A stretch of 64,000 nucleotides of DNA from Trichoplusia ni (taxonomy: Eukaryota > Arthropoda > Insecta > Lepidoptera > Noctuidae). The notes beneath the pieces were generated by a model that was given only the letters and a program-made list of their open reading frames with translations, had not been told where the DNA came from and made no database searches. Positions 35,911 through 47,335 of this stretch are shown here, one piece after another. The stretch lies in contig NC_039502.1 of the NCBI RefSeq assembly GCF_003590095.1, positions 4,131,753 through 4,195,752 on the forward strand, in the 5' to 3' direction. The position numbers and the translations under genes were made by a program. Positions within the stretch are counted from its first letter, which is position 1. Every line of letters starts with the position of its first letter.

Positions 35911-36294
35911 TACACCGTGATTTTTTAGTAGTCTTATAAAAGCAGCCCAGTTCATGTATCCAATGACTAGAACACGTTCATGATAAAAAAATGGGTATTT
36001 ATGAGATTTGAAAAAAAAAATGCAATTTTTATTCAATATTATGATGCAATTCGTAGTTTTTCAGGAACACAGCTCTGTTGCGAGTGCGGTCCGAGCCTTG
36101 TAACAATGGTGAGGGGCGCGGGCGGCGGCAATTTTATCATTTTTAAGAGTATATTTCAGATTTCTCTTGTTTAATTTTCTTCGTACTTATTATCTTAGTT
36201 GATGATAAAAAAATAATAATCGCGCCTAGGGGTATTTTACGTCGGTTACATGAACTGGGCTCCTTTTGTAAGACGACTAAAAAATCACCGTGTA
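35911..36294 (+). mobile_element. MITE with about 50-bp terminal inverted repeats, copy 2 (384 bp)
   Basis: TACACCGTGATTTTTTAGTA at the left pairs with the inverted right end TACACGGTGATTTTTTAGTC; five mismatches over about 51 bases by eye. It is flanked by TA on both sides (TA|TACACC, GTGTA|TA), which suggests a Tc1/mariner-type target duplication. The interior is nearly the same as copy 1, GC-rich patch included. Confidence 0.88.
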
Positions 36295-36747
36295 TAATCT
36301 AAGTTGAATACCATCGGAAGGGATACCGCTTTGATTAGACTGTGTCCGTATTTACAGCATAAAGAGATTCAACTGTATTTTACAACAGTTTAGTGAAGTA
36401 TCAGTTTATTATTTAGTTTGCCGAAAGCTTATGAATGGGACCATACCCCGCGGATCCTTGAAACTATTCAGCTATTCCAACTGTCAGCTAGTCTGAACAT
36501 GCGATCTATCTTCAAAATATCCGCTTCAATCTCCAGCGCTCGTGACGTCATTTATAATCGTCATAATGTGTCGTGTAGAAGCAAATTTACTCATATGTGT
36601 ACTTAAGTTAAAATAAACTGAAGAATCTCAGTAACGTAGTAAAAAAAGATTGTTGTTGAAGTGTCTATACGTCTTGATTTCGTCCAGTTATTAGACGTTA
36701 TCCAGACGTGATTATTGCACAATAAATTGCGCCGTTGAAAATAAAAT
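36295..36747. other. No recognised feature
   Basis: A 62-codon frame at 36418-36606 in less AT-rich DNA, ending near a TGACGTCA motif (36544-36551). No domain or splice support. Confidence 0.4.
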
Positions 36748-36994
36748 TATCACTTGCAGACATCATCATTGGCCTAGCCTTTTCCCAACTATGTTGGGGT
36801 CGGCTACCAGCCCAACCGGTTTCAGCTAAGTACCAGTGTTTTACAAGGAGCGACTGCCTATCTGACCTCCTTAACCCAGTTACCTGGGCAACACGATACC
36901 CCTTGGTTATACTGGCTGTCAGACTTTTTCAAGCTTCTGACTACCTGTAACGACTGTCAAAGATGTGGGAATAACAGCCTATCACTTGCAGACA
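36748..36994 (-). mobile_element. Retroposed LINE/SINE tail with 15-bp target duplication
   Basis: TATCACTTGCAGACA occurs exactly at 36748-36762 and 36980-36994. Between them is 217 bp that, on the minus strand, ends in CCAATGATGATG-like sequence, i.e. a short ATGATG tail. The interior ('ctatgttggggtcggctacc', 'gagcgactgcctatctgacc', 'cagttacctgggcaacacga') is a very common lepidopteran repeat. Target duplication plus tail show target-primed reverse transcription. Whether it is a LINE 3' end or a SINE that borrows one is open. Confidence 0.85.
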
Positions 36995-38049
36995 ATTATC
37001 TTTAAAAGAGGAAAATCCGAGAAAAAGAAAAATGCTGCTGTTGATAAAGACATTTAGTTGTTTTAAAAGTAATCTTGGTATTAAACAAATTTAAAATAAA
37101 CCTTTCCAAACACATTCCCAAGTATCTTAATTGTCAAACTCCATATTTCAAATGATACATTTAAGATGTCATATTGAAACATGATATACCAAAAAGGAAG
37201 GAAAAAGTATTTCGTAAAAAAAGGTCGGATTTGCAATACTGGTAACCGGAACACATGAAAAATGCATGATTGAGGTCGAAGTGAAAACGAACGTACAATA
37301 TGTAAAGCGTAGTGATAAGTATCGTTCGTCTGGTTAACTAAAATAACTGTGGCTTGATACTGAACACATGGGTATATTGGTGTTTTAAAATTAAGTCATA
37401 AATAGTAAAAATAATTGCATTTGCAACTCCACATTTATATGACAATAGGTTCACAGCAGAATAGCAAAAGTATAACAGAGTGACGAAATTCGTAAAAAAA
37501 TATCGCTTTTTAAGGTTCAGACATTTGGTTAAATCTAGTATTCTATTACCTACTATACATTCGCTGTCTTGCTATCTGTCTACCACCATGCTCTTGTCTC
37601 ATAAATCGTGGTAGCTAGATATTTAAAGCTTCACATAAGATGTCATTGTTTCTGTTTTTACAATAATAACATATTATAGTAAAACATAAAATTAGGTTAA
37701 GGTAACGATTCGGTTGGTAGCAAATTTTCTTTAGTCCATGAAAACAGTGTCTCGATTCCGACTCGCAACTTAAGAATTTATTTTTAAATTGGTTGTTGAG
37801 AACAACTGTTCCCGTCTCTGAATAATGTGTAACTTTCTATGATTCATAAAATGTCCTTACTATGTATATATGCTTAGTGTTTCCGGAATGGACGCATCAG
37901 TTTCATTTTTTTAATAATATGATTTTAAATAAAGCTTGACACAAACTATTATTACTAGTAGCTTACATATCTGATGCAATATCAAATTAAACACACAACA
38001 AATTTAAAACATTGTGTTATAATTCCGAAATATTCACTGGCATTCTTTA
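36995..38049. other. No recognised feature
   Basis: AT-rich. Confidence 0.4.
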
Positions 38050-38215
38050 ATTGACTGCACTGGTAGCCGAGGCATTACCTACACCATATCCTACATAGGA
38101 CGAGCATTTTTATGATCCGAGAATGCTTGTTCTGAGTCTGTGCGTGACTTGAGTATTTTTGAAACCCCCCGCATCACAAGGATTAAATTCCTTAGAGCAG
38201 GAGTCATTAAAAAAA
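38050..38215 (+). mobile_element. tRNA-derived SINE (family 3)
   Basis: 'ctggtagccgaggcattac' (A-box region), then 'gaatgcttgttctgagtctg', 'tgcgtgacttgagtattttt', 'ccccgcatcacaaggatt' and 'ccttagagcaggagtcatt'; collinear with 31470. No recognisable B box. Confidence 0.6.
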
Positions 38216-41200
38216 ATTAAATAGTACCAAAATTATCGGCATTTTGACACACATTTTGCTCAATTATAAAATTCTTCAAAACGGTTTGACCCGTTAGACC
38301 GTCAGAGAATCAGCTGCTATCTATATGCCCCAGTATTTTTTTTTCGGAAAAATGATTCTAGAAAATGTCTTAAAATCTTTGGCGTAAAATTATATGGCGT
38401 AACAAGGCTTCCTTTGACAGCTGTTAGAGGCATATAAATATCTTTAATCAAAGGAAATCACCTACAGTGTATATCTACAAAAAGTCACTTCAACCAAATT
38501 ACCAGTACAATGTACCTCTGTAAAGAAACTGTAGGCAACATTACTCGTGGTCTGATTTAAAAAAATCCTTACGAATTTTCTTCCCTATGCCATATATTTC
38601 TTGACAGTCAACATCCACCGACTGTGGTATTCAAATATTTACGTTTGTGCAACACTGTTGGGAAGAATGACGAACAAAGTTGAGAATTCAAGAGTTAACG
38701 TCTGAGGGAGCCTTCCCGATATTTGAATAACTTCTCGTTTTACGTTTGTTTGTTGGTTTCCTTCTTGTTTTATGATTTATTAAAGGTTCGTGAACATTTG
38801 TAAATGCGTTAAGAAACCTTTACGTTGTACATGGTATATGTTTTACAGTTTACACATACATCAATATTGATACAATTTTCTTGTATCCAAATCCACAAAA
38901 CAAAGAAGAAGCAAAAACGTATTTCGTTTGCCAATGCGTTTTCTTAGAAATTAGATATCAAAGCTTGCCAAGTTTTCATGTCACTGGACTGACAAAAATA
39001 TGAGATACTATACAAAAAATAGATCCCCAGTCTATTCGAAAAATTTACACTTCTATTTGCTTGGTAGACAAAAGCACACGGTACAAGATGCATTATGAGA
39101 ACTGATTTCTAAAGTTGGTCCATTATGTTCAGAAAATTGTAAGCTGTGATGATCAATCTGATTCAATCTATTAAAGGTGATCAAATCTCGTTCGTGGTAA
39201 GAGCATAAGTATCGCTGTGTTCCATTTGAAAAATAACAGAGGAATTTTTAAGGTATGGGTTCTGTTGAGGTATGGAGTGGCTATCAATTTCCTATAAAAT
39301 AACATCTAAGAAAGCGATTTAATTCAGTAAAAAAGCAAAATGACATCTAGGCTAAGCTAACAATAATTCGGCCTGTCTCCGTAGTATCGGCCATATACCC
39401 CTTAAACAGTTCATTTTTTTTTGTCTTGGCGACCAAAGCGAGATCCAAACAAACAGTTTTTACTTTCAAATAAAAGTTAAGCAGTAAAACTATCCGTATA
39501 TCATATAGAACCAAGAGCTCAGATACACACATTAGGTTGAAACCCACAATCTGCTGCCGGCATGGAGAATCTGTTAAGGATACGATCACCCGATACGATG
39601 GCGTTTAGGATACGCCCCTTTCCGATACTTCGCGAAACGGAACGTGTCGTAAATCGAATCGAAATTGGAATCGAGATTACGGTGGGTGGTACTCGATTTT
39701 TTGTGAATCGATTTAAATTTGAAATGGTTTTTCGGATCCGATTTTCTTATATTTACTGGTTTTTATGGGGAATTTGACGGCCATTATTTTGGTTCTAAAT
39801 TGGTACATTATTCGATAAATACGATATCAATCATTATTTCTTATTACCTTAACGTATAAGATTACCATAACCCTTAATATCGTAAAGCCTTACTTGTTAA
39901 ATTTGCCAATGAAGAATTTATTTACTTCAAGACCTTTTAAAGTACACCTAACTCAACTTGTCACAATGACAAGCAACATCTTTCCAATATAATTTACCAG
40001 TAAGAACTTCTAATATACTCGAAAAACATCAATTTGTCAAACCTAGCTCTCAATTGAAATAGATTTGGATACCTACAATATAGCATGGCGGGCGTACAAA
40101 ATGTACCCAACATTTTTTACGACCGCCCTTTGCAAATAGACTTGTGAAACGATAGAAAATTGGACAAGCGGGTTCGACACTAATTGGTCCGCTGCCAGTT
40201 GAAACTACATGCATACAAGTAAAGTATTCACATTTTCTTTAAACCAATTTCGGTATGTTTGGGTATGCACGGATCAACAATTGTTGTGCACACTTACAAC
40301 TTTTGATTTTTGCCAAAACGTGGTCCTATACTATTCTTCCATGGTTATAATTTCAACAGTTACAATTCCTCATAACATGTTCTACTTATTGCCAACAAAA
40401 ATATCAATGAATAACGTCTTCGTTCACTACCTAGTTATATCAACCAAACCATATCACAACAATTCTGAGAAAACCTAGACTGGGATATTCTACATATCAA
40501 AGCATATATCGACCTGAATGGTAGTTTCGAAAACCCAGGAGAAAAATATATGACTATAATTCAATTCTTCAATAAAAGTTGAGTTGTTGTGGGAACGATA
40601 TTTGATATACTCAAATTTCTCTATCTTAATCCTTACTTCTTTATTGCTTTTAGAATTCAGTTTCATCCAATACCAATATTAGGGATATTCCTCGTATTGA
40701 TCAAACAATAACAACTCTCAATATTACTCGATGATACTACCTTCAAATATTTCGGAGAAAATATTGTTGAGACATCAATATCTTTTACTGGGAATTGACA
40801 GGTAACTAATACTGTAATAAAGCTTATTTTTCTCTTTTAAATTAAAATATCTACTGGTGTTTAGTTTGTTTCTTTAGTTCATTTATTCATTGTGATTTTG
40901 GAGTCATACGAATATCACAAAAAAGCGGGGAAAAAATATTTTCATTATTAGTAACTGAAAAATGGTCCATTTTAATAGTCTCTGTACCAGCTATTTTATA
41001 CACAAAAAACGTACCTACTCCTGTATTTTATGAATTCCTAATTTTAGGCAATTTATCACACACTTTCAGGCATCTAATCGAAGTTTGGTAGTTAACATAG
41101 CCTATTACAAGATATGTAGTAAGAATTATTTGGCCATTAAATCATTTGAGGAGTATTCGAACTCACAATATCATATTTCCAACAACGTTATTTAAACCTT

Positions 41201-43660
41201 AATATTTAATCATCACGGTCAACAGCAATGAGATCATTAATTCGAAGGATGTGGGTTCCGCTTCTGATATAAATAAACACTTATCTCTTTGAGGTTACAC
41301 CAAGCGACCTTTTACATCACAGTCCGTATTTTACCGCTTTGAGTTACCCAAAAAGACATAGTGTAAATATTTATTCGCAAAACCCCATTATAACTCAATA
41401 TTCTCCAAAAACGAATTCCACCTAACATCAATAAGGTTGTTAAATCTGACATCACTCAAGATTTGAGTCAAGCAAGGGCAAGAATATTTAAGTCTAGTCT
41501 TCTTAGCCCTGATTTATGCCCAAAATATTCTTGGACGTAATATTGAAAGGAAAACCTCGTTTACAACGCAATTTCCTTTATGTCCCGAAATGTCCCGAAA
41601 GCACTTTTTAAAGAGATAGCACATTTAGATAAAATGCTAATTTATTCATTGGCGCGAAAGAAGAAAGGAATAAGCCTGCTGGCGTTTCAATTGAATCTTG
41701 AAACAGTAATTTATTTTTGATGTTAAATTTAAAAAAAATGTGTTTACTGGTATAATAATGTAAGTGGATTGAGGTTTTTTGAACTGGTTGATGAGGAAAA
41801 TTATATTTTCCTGAATCATCTGGATCAGTGAACGTAGGAAAACTCATTTCGAGTGACTTGAGAATTAAATAAACTTTTTCAAGGAGCTCGTTTGTGATAT
41901 CAACGTTGATTGCGCAGTTGTTAAAGACTCGTTATCTCAACAAATAATAATATTGTTTAGGAGTTTTTCTTATATCACGGTTAAGTGATCTGAAGAGTAA
42001 ATTTAGGTTAAATGAGCATAAATGAAAAAAAATTTGATAGCTTAATTACCAGCTAGGTATAGGGTAGAATTTCAAAATACTACTACAAATTGATCGCAGT
42101 AAGTGTATATAAATATTTTTTCAAGTAAAGCTTAAAAGATACATTAGCCCATTTCTCATTTTATTGTTTAGTATTGACCATAGCCATTTTTATCAAAATT
42201 CAACACTATGCGTCGAAAGCAAATATCATTCATTCTAATTACGTTCCTAAGTAACACTTTTTGAAGGTCGAAATCACAATGCACTTGGTTTCCCTCACCC
42301 TTCACCACCTCATGAGTGAAACGGCGCAGCCAACGTCGTCTTCGTCGTCAAAATCACCAATCCATTTCTACACTTACAAATCGGTAAGTGCCAAAAAAAA
42401 ACTTACGGGCTAAACAGATTTATATTATTAGATTTAGTCAAATACCCTATTCTCAGTAAACACGTTTTGAATAAACGTAAAGTAATAAAGAATCTTCACT
42501 CCAAAACTTATCAAACAAAGTCCTCAAATGAATTCAAACTCATATAACATTTTAAACATGCAATTTTAACTTCATAAAGCTGGTACGCTGAAAATAATTG
42601 TATGGGAGAAAAATAGATTACACGCCACTCGAGACTCTTCCAATATGCATAATAATGGTAATGGATTCAACGACGCAAGATGGAGCCACTGTGCGGGGTC
42701 CCAATGCGGAATGAGCGTACCAAACTTGGTTTTAAATATAATTATTTTTGTATTGGTTTTGTGGTTCATAACATAGTAAGAACATTTTTTATATTTTTTA
42801 TTACTCAGTTATAAGTTTGGGAACTTCTGGAGTCTATATAACACAGGTACAAAAATTGAAACCTTTTGTCTTTCAGGACTCCGTGTTTCGGAAAGCACGT
42901 TAAATCGTGTTTCCCGGCTGTTATTCATACATCTTTACCAGACATTTAATCAGATCTTCATCATCACCATACCTTCCTACTTTAATCCCCAATTTGATTT
43001 AGAAATAATTTTAAATATTTTATTTCAAAAATCTTGAAACATGTTTTTACCATAATTACGTTAGACCATTAATTTTACAATATTGAACTTTATCTGAAAC
43101 ACAGCCATTTAGAAAAATCTTTCGAAAATGAAAAAAAGGTTCCAAAGATTTACCTAATTTCATTTAATACCTTTTTTTAAGCTCTTTTTGGTATCAATGA
43201 AACCTCGCCTTACCTGAAATAGGGGTGCAGATTGAATGCAGGTGTAAATTTGAAATTTAAAATCCAGTGATTATTATCTATTGAGAATAAGAAAAAAAAA
43301 ACCATTTCGTTGAATCTCATCCAGTTTTCAAAAGTAGTTTTATGGACTGGCTTTATAAGATTTGCTTTTTTTTGTATAAAAAGAATATGGAACTTAAAAT
43401 TCAGTTTACATAACTGGCCATTCAAGAACTTTGTGAGTATTCTACTGTCAGTTGCAGATGAAAAATGCATTTAGTTTTAAATGCTTTATAGAGCTGTGTG
43501 TTCTTTCATTGAAGAATTCAGACGGTAAATAATATATGTTTATTTTTACTTTTTGTGACTGTTATGAATCTCATAAAATAGGATAATTTTAAATGTCTTT
43601 GTTTTGTAAGAATTTTTAAAACACTACTAGTTTAGGCTGTAAACTAAGTAAAAGTAGTCT
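38216..43660. other. Long AT-rich stretch, no gene or clear element
   Basis: The longest plain stretch in the window. Points noted: open frames on both strands at 39347-39777 in less AT-rich DNA rich in CGAT/ATCG words; GGGCGTACAAAATGTACCC-like palindromic sequence at about 40089; and 42575-42740, where 'gtgcggggtcccaatgcgga' and flanks look like an old dispersed repeat. None supports a call. Confidence 0.4.
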
Positions 43661-43795
43661 TTTTAAGGAATCCGTAGGTCCTAAAAGAATAAAACCTGTA
43701 ATAAAAGACCGCCTATCACCACGCTTTATCTCATGAACCGTTGTACGCATTCTAGACGCTATAATTGTCGCTACGACACCAAATAATAAAAATTA
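43661..43795 (+). repeat. Dispersed repeat (AGCTAGACAG family), plus strand
   Basis: 'gaatccgtaggtcctaaaag', 'tatcaccacgctttatctca', 'tgaaccgttgtacgcattct' and 'agacgctataattgtcgct' follow the family order. The core reads 'attctagacgc'. Confidence 0.5.
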
Positions 43796-44305
43796 AGCTT
43801 GAGTATTGGCAATAGTTCTTACGGTCATATATTTGTTGGGCGACACCTATGGTCATAAACACCTATTGTCGCGAGTTCGATCAATGACTTGTACTCGACA
43901 AAAATTCTAAATAGTAACATTCCATTTACAATACATAGCTTTATTTTATTCTCGGTTTACGAATAACTTCTTGAGTCAATAGTAATACTACCTCGTGTTG
44001 ATTCTACCTAGTTTATAACAATACTAGGTTCGGAAGTTTTGACAAATATTATTACAGTATATCTGATCAGTATGTTTGCGTAACGTCAATATTTTCACGG
44101 TTCAATATAACTTTGTATTTCTGGTAACGATATTGTTTTCTTGAAACGGTTTATTCTGCTATAGAATGGGCAAAATATTGTATCTACTATAAAGTACTGG
44201 GGATGGTTTATTTTGCTATAGATAATATCAAATAAAAATCATTGTATTAGTGTTATAAATCTTATGATAATTTTAATTACCCTATTGAGGCAGATTTAAA
44301 TTAAT
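43796..44305. other. No recognised feature
   Basis: AT-rich; 43850-43890 holds 'tgtcgcgagttcgatcaatg', a possible B-box remnant without a matching head. Confidence 0.35.
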
Positions 44306-44440
44306 TGAGGTTTACTACGAATATTTATTGGAATAACCTGAAAAGCTTAGGACCGAACCGGACTCCTTCATCATGAGATGACGCGCCGAAGATGTCACGA
44401 GTCGAACCCGACTCGACTCGCGACCCCGTCACCATGTCAG
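44306..44440 (+). mobile_element. MITE fragment (25003 family)
   Basis: 'ttgaggtttactacgaatat' then 'ggaccgaaccggactcctt', 'catcatgagatgacgcg' and a GC-rich run 'gtcgaacccgactcgactcg' correspond to the interior of the element at 25003. Terminal repeats are not preserved. Confidence 0.5.
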
Positions 44441-45325
44441 GGCTACAAACAAAAATCGTTACATGAATAACTAAGTACTTATTCTGTTGTCGAACAAGTC
44501 TCTTCCCACATAGAAAAGGTTTGAGCATTAATCACCAGTCAATATGGTTTGGTGATTTCAGATTTCAAAACTTAGAAATAAAGTGTTTGATCGACCAGAC
44601 TTAAACAAAATATTTCTACTCTTTCTACATATTTGTCTTAGAAATAGTTCTCAAAATTCTGTCCCTAAATATACAAGCAAAGTTTCTATCTAGCTACCGT
44701 TAAATCAGAAATACTAACCTAATAATCTCTCTTATAGTAAACAAGTCTAAAAAATAAAAATAACGACAAAGAATCCTCGATAAACGAATTAGATTTACTT
44801 GTTACCTTTTCACCTTATTTCAAGACTCTTTGATTGCTTTGACGCATCAAATTTAATTACAAACTCCAAGGAGGTTTTTCTCTTTTTTCTCGACTGTTGT
44901 GTACGTGTTTGTATATGGAATCCGAATTTGAACAAATGTGTAATCAATTTGCTGAATTACCTTTGCTTTTGTTCATCGTTCTTTTGAGTCCAAATTGGAT
45001 TCGGATTTCAAACTGGCTTATTATTTGGATTAAGAGTTCAGTATTGTGTGGAACGATCTTTCTAATTCGGGTTTTTTTTTGGTTTGTAACGAAAATACAT
45101 TAAAATAACCGAATCGGTTTAAAATAATATTTCACTAAAATATAAAGCAATATGGAAAGGACTTAAGCCATATTATAATTATACTAACACGCTAGCATCG
45201 ATAAGAGCAGAGCAGTAATGAGAAATGTTACCAAAATGAGGAGAAATTAAAACATTTGTGCTTGCGCTGTATCAATGGCTTATCTAATGAAAAAAAACAT
45301 TTTAACGATTTTTTTTCTCTTAAAT
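44441..45325. other. No recognised feature
   Basis: AT-rich; overlapping chance frames at 44799-45103. Confidence 0.4.
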
Positions 45326-45429
45326 ATCATCATCATCATCAGTCCATATTCATCCACTGCTGGACATAAGCCTCCCGAATAGCACGCAATCGTGATCTGT
45401 CTTCGGCTGCTCGCATCCAGCTCCTGCCA
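45326..45429 (-). mobile_element. RTE LINE 3' end (5'-truncated), minus strand
   Basis: The minus strand encodes GRSWMRAAEDRSRLRAIREA then YVQQWMNMD and a stop, and ends in (GATGAT)n (45326-45341 on the plus strand). Same family as 15238, with more substitutions (IREAYVQQWM for LGEAYVQQWT). Confidence 0.8.
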
Positions 45430-45544
45430 AAGAAAAAGGAAAACCTCTTAGAAATTTCCTTAAATAATCTGATAATATAAGTCTATCTTTAAATGTTGAC
45501 TCACTATAATATTTTTTACGGAAATTAACAAGCTTTTGGTCAAG

Positions 45545-45593
45545 AACAACGCCTCTTTATAACTACGCTGACAAAGTCGCGGGCAACAGCTAG
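45545..45593 (+). mobile_element. Helitron 3' end fragment
   Basis: 'gacaaagtcgcgggcaacag' then CTAG at 45590-45593 and host T: terminal hairpin half plus CTAG, as in the Helitron at 60561. The body upstream is not recognisable. Confidence 0.6.
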
Positions 45594-45600
45594 TGCTATA

Positions 45601-45920
45601 TACAGGGTGTAACTATCACTAAGTGCCAAACATGAAGCAACACACATTAACACTGATACCTGTCGTGTATGTTGTATCGTATAACAATGTTCTGCTAATG
45701 GTGATGCAGTGTCTAATTATCATTAGTGTGTATGATTAATAATTAGTTTAAGCATATAATGTTACCTTTAGTGATCGGGTATCGCCCAGTGATTATAATA
45801 TATATAGGTCATATAATAATGAACATATTGTTTGGTAATTATTAATTTGTTTTGTTAATGTTGATGAAAAAAAGTTGTTTGTGATTGAGGCACAAAAGTG
45901 GCACTTTTTAACACCCTGTA
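45601..45920 (+). mobile_element. MITE with TACAGGGTGT termini (320 bp)
   Basis: TACAGGGTGT (45601-45610) is perfectly inverted at 45911-45920 (ACACCCTGTA). A second inverted pair lies inside it, AGTGCC (about 45622) and GGCACTT (45900). The interior is AT-rich and non-coding. The element starts 8 bp after the Helitron end at 45593. Confidence 0.65.
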
Positions 45921-46559
45921 TCACAGAAAGCGTTTTGTTTAAAAAAGACAAATTTTATAGACTTCTGAAAAATTGACTTCCCTACTTATCAAGCATTATA
46001 TTATTGATGGCATCTTACTCAACAGTGCCTATATTTTTTTGTTAAATAAATAATCTTCTTTATAAAATACAGACTTTCAGTTAAGGAGAGATAACCTAAA
46101 AAAATAACCAACTTGTGATGCCGTTTTTGGGTTAGCATTATCATTTTACAAAATGTTGACATACGACGATATAAATAAAATTTCAGATCGTTTAAAGAAA
46201 CAGCAAAAAGAAACTTCAAAATTGAGTCGCTTATAACAAATTTACGCTAAAGTTAAAAAAAGACTGACTGACAGACATGACTGATTGTCACTATCATAAC
46301 ATATAACATAGTCTTACAGAATCCTAGTACATAACAAACGCACGAAGATATCACGCTGCACAAACACTGCATCCAGTTTTGTAGCAAATCACACGGAAAA
46401 CCCATTCGGATGTAAAGTGTAGTGAACAGTTTTGCGCCGATGCTTACAGACTATCCCCTAGTGAAGAACGTTTTTTTAAACAAGTATTGTATAGCCTTTG
46501 AAACTAAAGCTGAAGCAGATGAGTGTTACGGATGAATGATGTCCCTAGGTAGATTTTAG
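45921..46559. other. No recognised feature
   Basis: AT-rich. Confidence 0.4.
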
Positions 46560-46690
46560 ATTGACTTTTTTTTCATTTATATCTCGTACTTAGGAATTTA
46601 ATCAAGAATTCAAGTCACATGCACCCAGCATCACACAACTGATTGAACACACGAGAATCGATTCCTCGAAAAGTTAACATCTACCAGTCA
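46560..46690 (-). mobile_element. tRNA-derived SINE fragment (family 3)
   Basis: The minus strand reads 'GAGGAATCGATTCTCGTGTG' (B-box-like), then 'GGGTGCATGTGACTTGAATT', matching the family-3 body at 10560. Boundaries are approximate. Confidence 0.4.
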
Positions 46691-47214
46691 AGTTATCGGG
46701 GCTCTATAGCCGGCTGAATACACTTTCTACCATTCGGATACAGAACTATAGAAACTCACGTTTGCAAATAGATAGAGAAAAAAAATATTAAAAAAAAAAT
46801 TCAATACCCTTTAAAAAATTGGTTATATCCAATCCTTATTTAGCCCGATTTTCTACTCGACACACCGTTACATAAATCTGTTATTTAATTACATACTCGG
46901 TGACCGGTGTATATATACCAAATTGCAAACGAAAAATCAGGGAGGCTAAACTTCCACCGCTACGTTTTTAGTTTTCACTATCTGTACCAGATGGGTTAAA
47001 AATTTTCCACAGAGGCCAATTTAGTTCGGAGTAGTAACAAGGGATTTGTTCAGGGAGGTGGCGCTTTGCTTAGTTACATTTGGGTATCGAGCGAATCAAA
47101 GCTGGATGGGGAAAAGTATTTGTAGGTTTAAAATTTTGCGAGGAGTGCATGTGTTGCGATAGCGTATCCTAAATTTTTTGTTTCATTCCGAAATTGGAAA
47201 GCGCAACTATACTA
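46691..47214. other. No recognised feature
   Basis: AT-rich with a GC-richer patch at 47050-47120; no frame or repeat. Confidence 0.4.
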
Positions 47215-47335
47215 CTGACGCTCCGCTCTCTGTCTGTCTTTGTGTCCATCTGTCATGAGACAGTATCCCATAAAGCGTAACTAGCAATGTAATTTTCACA
47301 GTTGAGGTAATTTTGTTGCTGCTGTTGGGCGCCAA
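47215..47335 (+). repeat. Dispersed repeat (AGCTAGACAG family), plus strand
   Basis: 'ctccgctctctgtctgtctt', 'catctgtcatgagacagtat' and 'aattttcacagttgagg' are in family order; the core is reduced to 'aactagcaatg'. Confidence 0.5.

Noticed and set aside
35980..36174. Plus 64-codon frame with CCECGPSL
   Set aside because: Lies wholly inside MITE copy 2; not conserved as coding in copy 1.
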